This document shows, piece after piece, positions 7,400 to 18,700 of a stretch of DNA of 64,000 nucleotides. The notes beneath the pieces are model-generated. The model made no database searches. It had not been told where the DNA came from and worked only from the letters and a program-made list of their open reading frames with translations. Position 1 is the first letter of the stretch. Every line of letters starts with the position of its first letter. The stretch comes from Nitrosomonas sp. (GTDB lineage: Bacteria; Pseudomonadota; Gammaproteobacteria; Burkholderiales; Nitrosomonadaceae), in the NCBI GenBank assembly GCA_024281995.1, contig JAMWZW010000003.1:124001-188000 (forward strand). Reading direction: 5' to 3'. Both the position numbers and the translations under genes were made by a program.

Positions 7400-10091
7400 C
7401 TATTCGATGGGGGACGACCATACTACTCGAAACCCGAGATAGCTATTGCGAGTGACCGGAAGGCCGTAGCGGCGCTTCGACGCGCACGCGCCGTCTGGAT
7501 AATAGCTCCAGGAACCACCGTGCAGCACGCGGGCCTTATCATCTATGTTTATAGCAATATCCTGGAGTAGCTTGAAATGATTCAAACACCATTCCCAAGT
7601 GTTGCCAGCCATATCATCAACACCGAAGGACTGCGGCTCAATGGATACATACCTGCCGCAACGGTACGCCCAATCCCGGCGTCCATTTGATTAGCCCGCG
7701 CGGGATTCCAGTCACCCGGCCATGGATAATCCTGCTGCGTGGCACCAACGGCCGCCCATTGCCATTCCCATTCCGCCGGCAATCGAATATCCAGCTTGGA
7801 TTTTGCGCTAAGCCAACGGCAAAACGCTACCGCATCGTACCAAGATATATTGATCACCGGATAATTGGCAAAAGCCCACCGCAATTCACCAGGCTCGCTA
7901 AGTTTTTCTAAATCCTGCCACCATGCCTTGTTGCGATAACCATCCTCGGCATCGGCAAAAGCGCGGTATTGAATCCAGGTAACCGGGTAACGGGCGATAC
8001 GAAAACGGGATACTTGGAAATCATGAGATTCAGACTCTATTGTCACTGTGATTTCCCCGGCCGGTACGTCAATCCAAGCGATATCCGGCAAGCCATGCTC
8101 ATCCAAACCGATGCCGCGGCGCGGATCGCCAAATTGATTGAGGCGCAAGCCGATTTCTTCGCGCCGCTGGTGCGGCGTCTCATCGGTGTTGAGTTCTCAA
8201 GCAGGGCCAGCGGTTCTGGGTAAAGAAACTGGTGCAACGGTTGTTCCAATTGCGTTTCGAGCTGTTGCCAAAGCGTAATCATCGGATCGCTGAAATCGGG
8301 ACCGGATGCCGGTATGGCCATTTGATTTAGTTTGGCCAGCGCTGCAATGGCGGGCCTTTGCCGCTCCCACCCCCATTTCAGCACCGGATGGCGTTGCTGC
8401 CGATCCCAGTCGCGCGCCGCCTGCTCGGCCTGGCGGCGCAGTGCGAGATCGTTGGCATAGCGAGCATACCACTCCTGAAAACGTTTCCAGTGACTGAACA
8501 CCGCTTCGTGCCCGACCTCGTAGATCACCGAAGAATCGCTGCTATCTTGCCTGCTGATCAGAATGTGCTGATCGACTAAATGTCTGGCTAACAGCAATGC
8601 AGGCTCAGACAGTTCGTGTTGTGCAGCACGGCGGCGCACTACCGTCAGCGCTTCGTTCTTATCGCTGCTTTGCTGTTCCACGCTGGCGATGTTCAGAAAT
8701 AATTCGGAAAAAACCTTGCCGTCCAGCGGAATCGTTTTTTGTGCACAATCCACCGCCTTTTCAGCCAAGCCTTCGATGGCACCGGCAACACCGCCGATGG
8801 CCGCGTAGGCGTCTTCGGTGAGTTCGTTGCCGCGTTTTTGCTGATACAACTGTGCCAGCGCGAATTCCGCCAATGCCAACGCGCCGGGTGCGGTACCGGT
8901 GTCGTCCAAAATGCGCTGCACCAAGTGCCGTGCAATCGTGAGTCCGGCTGCTTTGGCCGGCTCGACGATCATTTTCTCCAATGCTGCCTGGCCCGGAATA
9001 CCCAGCGGAAAATGCCCGTTGCGTAGCAGTGCAATACTGTCTTGATCTTGCGACCATTGGTTGTAAAAATCGGAACGCATGGCAATGACTACGCGCAATA
9101 ATGGACTCCTGACGGCCGCCTTGAGTAACGCAAAAAATGCGCTGCGTGTATCCGCATCGACTTTTGCTGCAAACAATTCCTCGAACTGATCGGCAAACAA
9201 CAATAGTTGCGCATTCGTACCCTGCGGTTTCAGTGCGTTCCCCGCAATCTCAACAATGTCAGCCGGGTTGCCGCGTAGCTGCTGCGCAAGCTCCTGAACT
9301 GGCCAGCCTTGTGTTGGAAATGCCCTTTCCAAGGCATCCGCCAATTGATAGAACGGATCGTCATTTGTTCGGCGCGGACGAAAACTGACCGGATACCAGC
9401 CCGCCCCGCCGCTAGCGGCATTGGCGCTCAGTGCAGGAATCAGCCCTGCATAAACCAGCGACGATTTGCCCGAACCGGAAGACCCGATCACGGCAAGAAA
9501 GCGCTCATTATGTGCCAGCAAGTGCTCAACTAGCGCCTCGATCTCGTCATCACGCCCGAAGAATCGATCCGATTCGCTCGGCAGGAAAGCACGCAAACCC
9601 GGATAAGGATCGCCTGTGATGCGCTTCGACGCGGGCTGAGTCTGCCGCTTGGCGTAGCGTAAATACGCTTTCAAGACATGAGCCTTTAAATCTTCCGGTG
9701 TATTGAAAATCGCTGCACGGCTGGCAATGCGCTGTCTGAAAGACTCGATCAATTCCGGCGGATTTTCTTTGGTGACCGCATCGTGGAATTTACTTTTGAT
9801 TTCATCATCATCCTTGATGAAAATCAAAGCCGCTAATTCGCACTTTTCTGCACATTGGAATTCTTGCTCGGTAATGGAAAGTGAATCTCCTTCTGGAATA
9901 TGGCCATAGCGCCGTCCGATGATGCCAATATACAAATCACACCCTGCCACATCACTTAAGCAACTGTCCCGCACACTGCGCTCGTCGGCTGTGTAACTTT
10001 CGACCACTACGCATTCGCCACCCAATGCGTCTTTGACAGCTTGCCGTTCGGGAATCAGATCGTTTAAGGTTGAAGAAAGATAGACTCTCAT
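7400..10091 (-). pseudogene. DUF4062 - STAND NTPase - FGE-sulfatase (SUMF1-like) protein broken by two frameshifts
   Basis: Read from 10091 down, the first frame gives an N-terminal DUF4062 domain (MRVYLSSTLNDLIPERQAV, IGIIGRRYGHIP; about 1-95), then DPYPGLRAF and RFFGRDDEIEAL, a Walker A (IGSSGSGKSSLVYAG, about 200) and an acidic Walker B (LLLFADQFEELF), typical of nSTAND1 NTPases. Near 8187 one base is missing (GAG-AACTC); the next frame continues with a formylglycine-generating-enzyme fold (IPAGEI-like start, PVTWIQYRAF, RLPAEWEWQWAA). A second missing base near 7636 shifts to the frame with MAGNTWEWC, GGSWSYYP and LGFRVV, ending at 7400. Restoring both bases gives about 900 residues with all three domains. 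FGE folds in such proteins probably bind ligands rather than modify sulfatases. Last of a possible trm112-ADPRH-STAND transcript. Confidence 0.85.
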
Positions 10092-10133
10092 TTATAGCTA
10101 ATTCTTCATCGAAAAATCAAGAAATTGGCTTAA

Positions 10134-11099
10134 TCAAAGCTTCTTCAGACTATGCGCAACTTTGGACAAATTCCGCAACTGTGCCAGCCATTCCAACGGA
10201 ATCGAATTGAGTCCGGTTTGTTGAGCGCTGTATGCAGCCACGATGGCGCCAAGCATGATGCTGCGTCCGCAACTGTCACCGCCGATGCGGATATTTTCTT
10301 CAACCGCGCTGCGGTAATCAGGCGCATGGCTTGCAATGTGCGCGATAATTGGCATACCTTCCAGCACGTGACAGGCAGTTCCAAAACGTTTGGCTGCCGC
10401 AGCAGCGTCTAATTCAGGCATTTGCATGACTTCTTCCAGCAATGGCCGCAACTGGCTATCCGCATGTGCGAGAGAACGAGTAAGCGCTTGAATAATGGAC
10501 TGGCCGTTCAATACCTCGAATAATGCGCAGCTTGCATACTGCGCGGCTGCAACCGCGATATCGTTATCATTGGTGATGCGCACAACCTGCGCTATTTTTG
10601 TTTTCAAAGCGTCTTGCGAACCGCTATGCACGGCTACGATCGGGGGCAATGCGGCTAATGCAGCAAATTGATCATCATCGGCACCGGAGTTTTGCGGAAA
10701 TTCTTCCGCCTTGAGCGGCAACAAGGTTTGCAGCGTTTGGCGTGCCGGTGAATCGACATAGCCAATATACGGGCCACCCGGGCCAAAAAAGTTGCGGTAC
10801 TCGGTCTGATATGCAATGCGGTCGAATTGGCCATGTTGCGCCAAGTGCTGCAACATCAATAGACATAGCTCGCCATAACCGGATGAATCGCCTGCTCGCT
10901 TGAGTCCATGCGCAAAGTAACCGCTGACGCCCTCATAATCCAGCGCGTTTGGCGTTAGAAACACGAGACCTTTGTTTTTTTCGATGTGCGCGATCCGCTC
11001 AGCATCGTATAACCAGTGCAAGCCCAGCGATGCACAATCTGCAATCAACGCGCCTAAAATGGTTGCGGCACGAGGTTCTATCCGGATACAAGTATTCAT
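10134..11099 (-). CDS. ADP-ribosylglycohydrolase family protein
   Basis: 321 residues of the all-helical ADP-ribosyl-(dinitrogen reductase) hydrolase family. Near the start ATILGALIADCASLGLHWLYD matches the family's first helix (G-l-GDalG-). The C-terminal metal-binding end is IRIGGDSCGRSIMLGAIVAAY (about 270-290), corresponding to the usual GGDtD-t-a-i-GaiaGA, but with S-C-G-R where many members have T-D-T-A. The first Asp-rich site is also weak, so it may be a non-canonical hydrolase or bind another ligand. Ten bases after trm112 and 42 before the STAND gene, same strand. Cytoplasmic. Family call is good; substrate unknown. Confidence 0.78.
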   Translation of the reverse strand: MNTCIRIEPRAATILGALIADCASLGLHWLYDAERIAHIEKNKGLVFLTPNALDYEGVSGYFAHGLKRAGDSSGYGELCLLMLQHLAQHGQFDRIAYQTEYRNFFGPGGPYIGYVDSPARQTLQTLLPLKAEEFPQNSGADDDQFAALAALPPIVAVHSGSQDALKTKIAQVVRITNDNDIAVAAAQYASCALFEVLNGQSIIQALTRSLAHADSQLRPLLEEVMQMPELDAAAAAKRFGTACHVLEGMPIIAHIASHAPDYRSAVEENIRIGGDSCGRSIMLGAIVAAYSAQQTGLNSIPLEWLAQLRNLSKVAHSLKKL

Positions 11100-11109
11100 T
11101 CCGAAGACG

Positions 11110-11292
11110 CTAGCGAATTTCTACATCGTCGGCGATCCTGCGCGCTTCATCGGCGAGCATGACCGGAATGCCATCTTTAATCTGGAACGCCAGCCGGTCC
11201 GGCTTGCAAATCAGTTCCTTGTCTTCTTTTTTGTAAATCAGCGGCCCCTTGCACAAAGGGCACACCAGAATATCCAGCAATCTTGTGTCCAT
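11110..11292 (-). CDS. Trm112 family protein (YcaR/UPF0434)
   Basis: 60 residues: [20 protein letters not shown] with a CPLCKG knuckle, then [28 protein letters not shown]. This is the usual short bacterial Trm112/YcaR protein, a small zinc-ribbon-like fold. The second Cys pair is incomplete (one C in ELICK), as in many bacterial members, so metal binding is uncertain. The eukaryotic relative activates methyltransferases; the bacterial role is not settled. ATG at 11292 with AAGGAAAA upstream; lies 40 bases after parB and just before the ADP-ribosylglycohydrolase gene. Confidence 0.88.
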   Translation of the reverse strand: MDTRLLDILVCPLCKGPLIYKKEDKELICKPDRLAFQIKDGIPVMLADEARRIADDVEIR

Positions 11293-11332
11293 AATTTTCC
11301 TTAATTACCATAATTGGCAGTAATGGGGCATT

Positions 11333-12175
11333 TTATAACTTACCCAGAATGTCATCCAACTGATCCAGGCTGGTATAGTGAATCACGATATTACCCTGAC
11401 CATTTTTTTTTGGTTTGATTGCCACTTGCGCACCCAGCCGCTCTGAAACATCTTCCTGCAATCGCAATAAATCCCGGTCGGGCTTATTAACTTTTTTAGG
11501 TATCGGATGTTCGATCTGATTGACAAGCTTTTCCGTTTCTCTCACCGAAAGCTGTTTCTGCACAATCAGATTGGCGATTCTAATTTGCTCCACAGCAGGT
11601 AGCGACAATAAGGCGCGGCCATGTCCCATATCAATTTTGCCGTGCATCATCAATTCCTGCACGGGCGCGGGCAAATTGAGCAAGCGCAACAAATTGGAGA
11701 TGGTGCTGCGCGAATTGCCCAAGGCTTCACCGGCAGATTGATGCGTCATGCCGAATTCATTGATTAGCCGCTGTATACCCATAGCTTGTTCCAGCGGATT
11801 GAGATTCTCGCGCTGAATATTTTCAATCAGTGACATCGCAAGCGCCGATTCATCCGGTACCTTTCGTATCAGTGCAGGTACCTCGGTAAGTCCTGCCAAT
11901 TGCGCTGCACGCCATCTTCTTTCACCGGCGATGATCTCATAGCGATCCGTGTCGATGGGTCGCGCTAAAATGGGCTGCATGATGCCTTGTGCTTTGATCG
12001 ACTCGGCCAATTCGGATAAAGCCACTTGATCCATATTGGTTCTGGGTTGGTATTTTCCCGGTTGTAACTTCGATATTTCAAGATTTTGCAGTGATTCTTC
12101 TTCTGAAATCGCTAGGTTATCATCACCTGATAATAGAGCATCCAATCCTCTACCCAAACCCTTTTGTTTTACCAT
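11333..12175 (-). CDS. parB: Chromosome partitioning protein ParB
   Basis: 280 residues. The start KQKGLGRGLDALL is the family opening, followed by the CTPase/ParB-N domain (LEISKLQPGKYQPRTNMDQ, IMQPILARP, YEIIAGERRWRAAQLAG at about 85-101), then the helix-turn-helix that reads parS (ENIQRENLNPLEQAMGIQRL, GMTHQSAGEALGNSRSTISN) and a C-terminal dimer domain. It loads at parS, spreads as a CTP-dependent clamp and is moved by ParA during origin segregation. Encoded 48 bases after parA. A near-consensus parS site lies upstream of mnmG at 15647-15662, within 4 kb. Confidence 0.95.
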   Translation of the reverse strand: MVKQKGLGRGLDALLSGDDNLAISEEESLQNLEISKLQPGKYQPRTNMDQVALSELAESIKAQGIMQPILARPIDTDRYEIIAGERRWRAAQLAGLTEVPALIRKVPDESALAMSLIENIQRENLNPLEQAMGIQRLINEFGMTHQSAGEALGNSRSTISNLLRLLNLPAPVQELMMHGKIDMGHGRALLSLPAVEQIRIANLIVQKQLSVRETEKLVNQIEHPIPKKVNKPDRDLLRLQEDVSERLGAQVAIKPKKNGQGNIVIHYTSLDQLDDILGKL

Positions 12176-12223
12176 TGCTTGGATTCCTTAATAATACTAA
12201 TACTTATACAAGTTATCGATAGA

Positions 12224-12982
12224 TCAGGCACTTAATATTTCCTTAGCCAGCTCGAGATAGGCCTGCGCGCCTTTGGATTGCTCGTCATGATAAAGCACTG
12301 GCAAGCCGAAACCCGGCGCTTCCGCCAATCGGACATTGCGGGGAATTACCGTGCGATAAACTTTATCGCCAAAATGCTGTTGCAGCTGATCGGAAACTTG
12401 CTGAGCCAGAATACTGCGCGGATCGAACATCGTGCGCAACAAACCTTCAATGCGCAGAATGGGATTAAAATTGGCGCGTACACGTTTAATGGTATTCACT
12501 AAATCACTAAGGCCTTCCAACGCGTAATACTCACATTGCATCGGAATCATTACCGCATGTGCCGCGCATAAGCCATTGAGCGTTAACAGATTTAATGCCG
12601 GAGGGCAATCGATCAAAATATAATCATAATCCTGTTCAATTGCCGCTAATGCGGTTTTCAACCGCGTCTCCCGCTGTGAAAAATCGACCATTTCCACTTC
12701 GGCACCAGCCAAATCCCGATTGGCCGGAATTAAATCGTACTTACCTTGAACGCTGCTGGTGCGCGTGCTTTGTATCGGAATTTCTCCTAGCAGTACGTGA
12801 TAAATGGTGGATTTAACAGTTTGCTTGTTCGTGCCGCTGCCCATCGTGGCGTTGGCTTGCGGGTCGAGATCGATTAATAGCACACGCTTTCCTGATACCG
12901 CCAGACTTGCAGCCAGATTGACACTGGTGGTAGTTTTGCCAACGCCGCCTTTTTGATTGGTAATGGCTAGAATTTTGGTCAC
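12224..12982 (-). CDS. parA: Chromosome partitioning ATPase ParA (Soj)
   Basis: About 252 residues. Deviant Walker A ITNQKGGVGKTTTSVNLAA at the N-terminus, RVLLIDLDPQANATMG (Walker A-prime/switch), YDYILIDCPPALNLL (Walker B) and VIPRNVRLAEAPGFGLPV. This ParA/MinD-type ATPase forms a dynamic nucleoid gradient that moves ParB-parS complexes. I choose the GTG at 12982 because AGGAG lies 6 bases upstream and the product then starts VTKILAITNQ, as in relatives; an ATG 15 bases earlier (12997) overlaps that ribosome site. Between rsmG and parB in an mnmG-rsmG-parA-parB group. Confidence 0.94.
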   Translation of the reverse strand: MTKILAITNQKGGVGKTTTSVNLAASLAVSGKRVLLIDLDPQANATMGSGTNKQTVKSTIYHVLLGEIPIQSTRTSSVQGKYDLIPANRDLAGAEVEMVDFSQRETRLKTALAAIEQDYDYILIDCPPALNLLTLNGLCAAHAVMIPMQCEYYALEGLSDLVNTIKRVRANFNPILRIEGLLRTMFDPRSILAQQVSDQLQQHFGDKVYRTVIPRNVRLAEAPGFGLPVLYHDEQSKGAQAYLELAKEILSA

Positions 12983-13029
12983 GGGGTTCTCCTGCATTCA
13001 TTGAATTGCATCAAAGCTACAGCATCTTT

Positions 13030-13683
13030 TTAATCCTTTGCAGCCATTGTTTTGATGATGATTAGCTGTCTGGCTGCATCAAGTCCGGGTACAGATAAGG
13101 TTACGATCTTTTCAATCTCAAAGGGGTCTTGCACTTGATTTTGCTCTTCCTCTGAGCAGTTCGCTTTCATGGCAACCCAGCGGCAGTTGGCATTTATCTT
13201 TACAGCCCATTGCCGGGTTAGCGCTATGAATTGCCCCAATTCGGAGAAAGCACGTGTAATGATGGTATCCACTTGCCTATCGATACATGCCTGTTCAACG
13301 CGTGCCGCCATAATCTCCAGATTTTTAAGTGACAGTTCTATTTTCACTTGCTGCAAAAAAGCCGCTTTCTTTTGATTACTCTCAATCAATGTGACATGCC
13401 AATCCGGTCTGGCCAGTGCAATCGGAATACCGGGCAATCCCGCTCCACTGCCCACATCGATAATTTGCGGGCCATTGATATAAGGCAATACGGACAAACT
13501 ATCCATTACATGCTGATACAGCATGTCTGGTGGATGACGAATAGCGGTCAGGTTGTGTACTTTGTTCCATTTCTCGATCAATAATAAATAGCGCTCAATT
13601 AACTCAGCCAGTGTTTTTTCCGCCGCAGCGAACGGATAATTTAGCGTTTGCAAGCCTTGCATAATCTGCGGCATCAGATTCAT
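13030..13683 (-). CDS. rsmG: 16S rRNA (guanine-527-N7) methyltransferase RsmG (GidB)
   Basis: 217 residues with the Rossmann methyltransferase core: [14 protein letters not shown] (about 34-47), [12 protein letters not shown], then the SAM loop [20 protein letters not shown] (about 75-94), [15 protein letters not shown], and [14 protein letters not shown]. It methylates N7 of G527 in 16S rRNA using S-adenosylmethionine; loss gives low-level streptomycin resistance in other bacteria. Its ATG overlaps the mnmG stop by four bases, so the two are translationally coupled, the common gidA-gidB arrangement. Confidence 0.95.
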   Translation of the reverse strand: MNLMPQIMQGLQTLNYPFAAAEKTLAELIERYLLLIEKWNKVHNLTAIRHPPDMLYQHVMDSLSVLPYINGPQIIDVGSGAGLPGIPIALARPDWHVTLIESNQKKAAFLQQVKIELSLKNLEIMAARVEQACIDRQVDTIITRAFSELGQFIALTRQWAVKINANCRWVAMKANCSEEEQNQVQDPFEIEKIVTLSVPGLDAARQLIIIKTMAAKD

Positions 13684-15578
13684 GCACTCTGCTTTTTGTC
13701 TTTCGCTGCAAAACCACGTTTTAAATGTACCAACAATAGTGAAATCGCAGCCGGCGTTATACCGGAAATTCTCGATGCTTGGCCAATGGTTTCCGGTTTA
13801 TGCTGATTCAGCTTTTGCCTCACTTCGTTGGAAAGACCCTTAACTACCGCATAATCAATATCTTGTGGCAGTAGCGTATTTTCATAAATTGCCTGACGGG
13901 ATACTTCTTCTTGTTGGCGTTGAATATAACCATGATATTTTGCTTGTATTTCAACTTGTTCGGCAACCTGAAGATTGGCTACTGGTTCACCGCTACCCGG
14001 CAATGTCATGAGTGTCGCATAGGTCACGTCAGGCCGCCGCAATAATTCGGTCAGTGTATATTCCCGCTCGATAGCTTTACCAAGTACGCGAATGGCATCC
14101 TGCTCCGGCAAGTTGCTTGGCGATAACCTTGCTGAATCAAGCCGTTGCTGTTCTTTAGTGATGGCTTCTTGCTTGATTGTAAAAGCAAGCCAGCGTTCAT
14201 CATCGATTAGGCCAAGCTTTCTACCCATTTCCGTCAAACGCAAGTCGGCGTTGTCTTCGCGTAATTGCAGCCGGTATTCAGCGCGGCTGGTAAACATGCG
14301 GTAAGGCTCGGTCACGCCGGACGTTATCAAATCATCGACCAGCACACCTAAATATGCTTCATTACGTTGCGGCAGCCATGCGTCCTTTTCTTGAATTTTT
14401 AGCGCAGCATTGATACCTGCGAGCAAGCCTTGTGCAGCTGCTTCTTCATAGCCAGTTGTGCCGTTGATTTGTCCGGCAAAGAAAAGATTTTCGACAGTTT
14501 TGGTCTCTAGCGAACGCTTTAGATTGCGCGGATCAAAATAATCATATTCGATGGCATAGCCAGGTCGGGTGATGTGTGCATTCTCGAGACCGACAATGGA
14601 ATGGATCAGCTTTATCTGCACTTCAAATGGCAGACTGGTTGAGATTCCGTTGGGATATATTTCGTGGGTACCGAGTCCTTCCGGCTCAAGAAAAATCTGA
14701 TGTGACTGCCGCTCAGAAAAACGTACTACTTTGTCTTCGATTGATGGACAATAGCGTGGTCCTATACCTTCAATTTTGCCGCTGTACAAGGGCGAATCGC
14801 CTAGACCGTCTCGAATGATTTCATGAGTTTTGTCATTGGTATGCGTTATCCAGCAAGAAATTTGCATCGGATGCGGTATATTTTGACCGATAAATGAAAA
14901 TAACGGCGTAGGTTGGTCGCCCGGTTGTTCCTGCAACTTACCGTAATCCATACTACGGCCATCGATACGAGGTGGCGTGCCGGTTTTTAGGCGTCCAGCG
15001 GGGAATTCCATGTCACGCAGCTTTTGCGATAACGTCAAGGACGGCGGATCACCCGCGCGGCCTGCCTTGAAATGGGTCTTACCAATATGCGCCAACCCCG
15101 CCAAAAAAGTTCCTACTGTCAATATCACTACACGCGAATAGATTTTAATGTTAAGTTGCGTAACAACACCAGTAACGCGATCCTGATCGATGATCAAATC
15201 ATCAACGGCTTGTTGCATTACTTGTAAATTCGGTTGGTTCTCAATTCGCTTGCGGATAGCTTGACGGTACAATACCCGGTCTGCTTGCGCCCGTGTGGCT
15301 CTGACCGCAGGACCTTTGCTGGAGTTGAGAATGCGAAATTGAATGCCAGCTTCATCGGCTGCTACACCCATTGCACCACCTAAAGCATCGATTTCTTTGA
15401 CCAGATGACTTTTTCCAATACCGCCAATCGATGGATTGCATGACATTTGTCCAATCGTTTCGATATTGTGCGTAAGCAGCAGCGTTTTATGTCCCATGCG
15501 TGCTGCGGCAAGTGCCGCTTCAGTTCCGGCGTGTCCGCCACCAACAACGATAATTTCAAATTCCGTATGGCTATTCAT
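13680..15578 (-). CDS. mnmG: tRNA uridine-5-carboxymethylaminomethyl modification enzyme MnmG (GidA)
   Basis: 632 residues, normal full length. FAD-binding motif [20 protein letters not shown] near the start, then [45 protein letters not shown], and [25 protein letters not shown] near 370-395; the C-terminal helical region ([12 protein letters not shown]) binds MnmE and tRNA. With MnmE it installs the cmnm5/nm5 group on wobble U34. First gene of the mnmG-rsmG-parA-parB group. A parS site lies about 70 bases upstream of its start. Confidence 0.97.
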   Translation of the reverse strand: MNSHTEFEIIVVGGGHAGTEAALAAARMGHKTLLLTHNIETIGQMSCNPSIGGIGKSHLVKEIDALGGAMGVAADEAGIQFRILNSSKGPAVRATRAQADRVLYRQAIRKRIENQPNLQVMQQAVDDLIIDQDRVTGVVTQLNIKIYSRVVILTVGTFLAGLAHIGKTHFKAGRAGDPPSLTLSQKLRDMEFPAGRLKTGTPPRIDGRSMDYGKLQEQPGDQPTPLFSFIGQNIPHPMQISCWITHTNDKTHEIIRDGLGDSPLYSGKIEGIGPRYCPSIEDKVVRFSERQSHQIFLEPEGLGTHEIYPNGISTSLPFEVQIKLIHSIVGLENAHITRPGYAIEYDYFDPRNLKRSLETKTVENLFFAGQINGTTGYEEAAAQGLLAGINAALKIQEKDAWLPQRNEAYLGVLVDDLITSGVTEPYRMFTSRAEYRLQLREDNADLRLTEMGRKLGLIDDERWLAFTIKQEAITKEQQRLDSARLSPSNLPEQDAIRVLGKAIEREYTLTELLRRPDVTYATLMTLPGSGEPVANLQVAEQVEIQAKYHGYIQRQQEEVSRQAIYENTLLPQDIDYAVVKGLSNEVRQKLNQHKPETIGQASRISGITPAAISLLLVHLKRGFAAKDKKQSA

Positions 15579-15646
15579 AATACTAAAACCCAGCTCGTGC
15601 GAAAATAGCTAAGTATTTTTAATGATAAATTCAGTTTTTGTGGAAA

Positions 15647-15662
15647 TGTTTCACGTGAAACC
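15647..15662. promoter_or_regulatory. parS centromere-like site
   Basis: TGTTTCACGTGAAACC matches the conserved bacterial parS 16-mer (TGTTTCACGTGAAACA) at 15 of 16 positions, including the full inner palindrome GTTTCACGTGAAAC. It lies between mnmG and the DUF748 gene, upstream of the operon that ends in parA-parB, a common place for parS. It is the expected loading site for the ParB encoded at 11333-12175. Confidence 0.93.
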
Positions 15663-15796
15663 TTCTGGTTGTGTTGCCGATAAGGTGAGATATATTTTGC
15701 AATTATAGGTGGCACGGAATAACGAAAGCAAGTTTATATTGTGCGGTTGCAGAACAAGTATTTATTTTTCTTTGAGCATTGAAAAGATATTGCTAG

Positions 15797-18700
15797 TTAT
15801 TTCAAAGAAAATTCCACGCGATTTCCTTTTTTCTGGTCATCTTCTTTGTTTTCATGGGTGCCTACGACAAAAATTCGCGCGTCGGAAATTTTACCCATTT
15901 CAACTAACCAGTTGCGAGCCGCATTGGCTCGTCGTTCCGCTAGTGCTACTAAGTCATTGTCATTAATTTGGGTATGTGCAACGATGAGTTGTTCCATTTC
16001 GGCGTTAGGAAGGCTTTTCGTTAGGCCAATAGCATTTTTGGGTTTTTCGAAAGTTTCTTTTTTGTAAACTATTTCGAGATACTTGCTGTATTCCTCTGGG
16101 GTTAATGTGATATCTGTGATAGCACCGCTGGCAATACCCTTATTAGTTTGTTCGGCAAGTTTTTGTGCCTTAACTTTGTCTTGCAACAATGCCAATTTTA
16201 AACCTTCGTAATCTTCGGTTGCGTCGACGTGCCCTGCTATTTCCAATTCAAGGGAGGACCGTTCATTTAAAATTTCCGCCAAGGCTTCTAAACGCTTGGC
16301 TGCCTCTTCATTGATATCGGCAAAACCTGGTGTGAAAGAAATTTCGGATAATTGCTCACCACCATCCAGTGCGGAAGCCAGTAAAGTGAATGGGGCGGTG
16401 ATTGCTTTGGTAATTAAATTGACAAATGCTTGGAAAATAAGTGTTCCTAAATTAAATTGTGGGTCATTGAGAGAGCCACTGAGTGGCAGGTGGAGATTAA
16501 TCTCACCTTTGCGGTTCTTTAAAAGTGTAAGCGCAAGATCGAGTGGCAATGACATGGCCTCTTCGCTTTCGACTTTGTCACCCAGGGTGAATTGATCAAG
16601 GAAAATCTTGTTGTCGGCTGTCAAAGTACCTTTTTCGACATGGTATTGTACGTCAGCAGAGAGCTTACCTTTTTCAATGGCATAACCAACATACTTGCTC
16701 GAATAAGGCGTAAATGGTGGTAAATCGATATCCTTAACCTTAGCCGTTAAGTCTAGGAAAAATTCGGAACTAAAGGGTTCTACTTTTCCTTTAATTTCCA
16801 ATGGTGCCGTTTTGTCAATTGCGCCACGAATGTCAATAATCCCAAATTTTCCTGGGTACAGCGGACCGATTTGACCGTTGAGTCCCGTCAAATTCGCGCG
16901 GTAATTGGGCTTGATAAAACGGTCATGAAAATTAATATTGCCTTGCTGCAACAAAACCTTTTCGATATGAATAAAAGTTTCATCCGGCGATTTTACTTGA
17001 TAGGTTTTGGTGGGCTCTATATCAGGCGTAACGATTTTGACTTCAACTGCATTTTTGTTATTCGCAGGTGCCACTTCAACGTCCATTGGTTTATCGATTT
17101 GAACGATTTGCACAAGATTAAGATCGCCACTGGGTAAAAGCACCATATGCGCATAAAAGTTACTGAAACTGGCGGTTTTAATATCGATACGTAATGGATC
17201 AGTTGTTACGTTAAGCCCATTGATATCCATTTTTTTCCATCGTAGCAAGTCTTGCGTATTTTTTGCATCAAATACATTCAGGTTGTAAAGCTTTGCTTCG
17301 CCATTTACCAAAACTTTCATGGTATCGCCGCGCTGTACTTTCAGGTTGCCTAAAAAGGATACATCACCGCTTGTTATTAATGCATTTAGCTTATTACCCA
17401 TCCAGCCTTGTAAAGATACAAGATCTACGCTATCAAGGTTTAAGGCTAAATCAGTGACAAACGGTGACCATGCCAATGATCCATTTACTTTGATATGTCC
17501 GCGCTCATTAACGCGGGCGTTTATAGCTAAGTTCAATGGTTTGACGCCTTTTAAATCAATGCCATCTATCGTAATATCCAACGGATCTATGATCATTGGC
17601 GGTGTTTTGGTTAACGTCAGATCTTCGTAGCGCAAGCTAGCCTCTTTAAACTTTATACGTTTGATTTGTGTAGTCCAGGAGACATTACTGTTGGGAACCT
17701 CTTTTTTCTTGTTATTCGTGGTTTCAGTAATTGCAGTTTCTGTTTTAATCGCTTTAGATTGCTGATTTGGTATTGGTTTTCTTGCCGGGATAGGAATTTG
17801 TACTAACTTAGATTTGCTATTTGCACTGGCCTGAGCTATGGAATGCGTATTTTGAGGTGTTTTTTCTGTACCTTGTTCATCTGCAGAATTAAATAACTGT
17901 GTTAAATCGATAGCACCGCTGGCATCGCGATGCAAACGAGTTCGTAAGCGGTCCAATGTTATTTCGTTGAGTGCAATTTTATGTTCTGTGGCATTGATTG
18001 TTATTTGATCAATTAAAAGCTGGGCTAGAGATAGTGCGGGTTCTTTTTCATTCTCAGGTATTAGTGCGATGTGATCAATATCTAATTTGACTTGTGACGG
18101 ATTTTGGCCGGTTAAATCAACTTTTGTTAAATCGAGGGCTAATTGCTTGAAGTGAGCTTGATAAGGTACTTCTACAGCGCGATTCTGTATTGCTAAGTGC
18201 TGTAATGTGGATTTACCCGTGAGCGTAATATCCGGTGCTTTATCAGGTGCATGTATAAATGTGAGTAACAGTTCGCTATCATAAGATCCAGATAACAGTC
18301 GAATATCTTTGGGAAAGGGAATATAGTGATCAATTTGGGTCAAATCAAGTTGACTGAATTTTAAAGCCAAGGTTGCTTCTTGGTTTTCAGTGAAAGCACG
18401 CAGTTTCCCATCCAGTAAAAAAGGTGATCCATTAATTTTTGCGCTAAAGTGTGGTTCAATCCAATGTGTTAGTGCGCTCTTAAAGTTGGCAATAATGGGA
18501 ATAGCCAGATTGATTTCACTGATTTGCTGATCGGTTTTCATAACATGATCAGCAAATTCAAGATGACCTGCTTGTATCGTGATATTGCTGATAGAAAATT
18601 GTATACCAGCGCTATCTGTTGTTTCCTCGTCAGATGGTTGACTAAATTTCTCTAGCAAATCAGAGATATTGAACTGATTAGCTGATTCGCGAACTAGACG

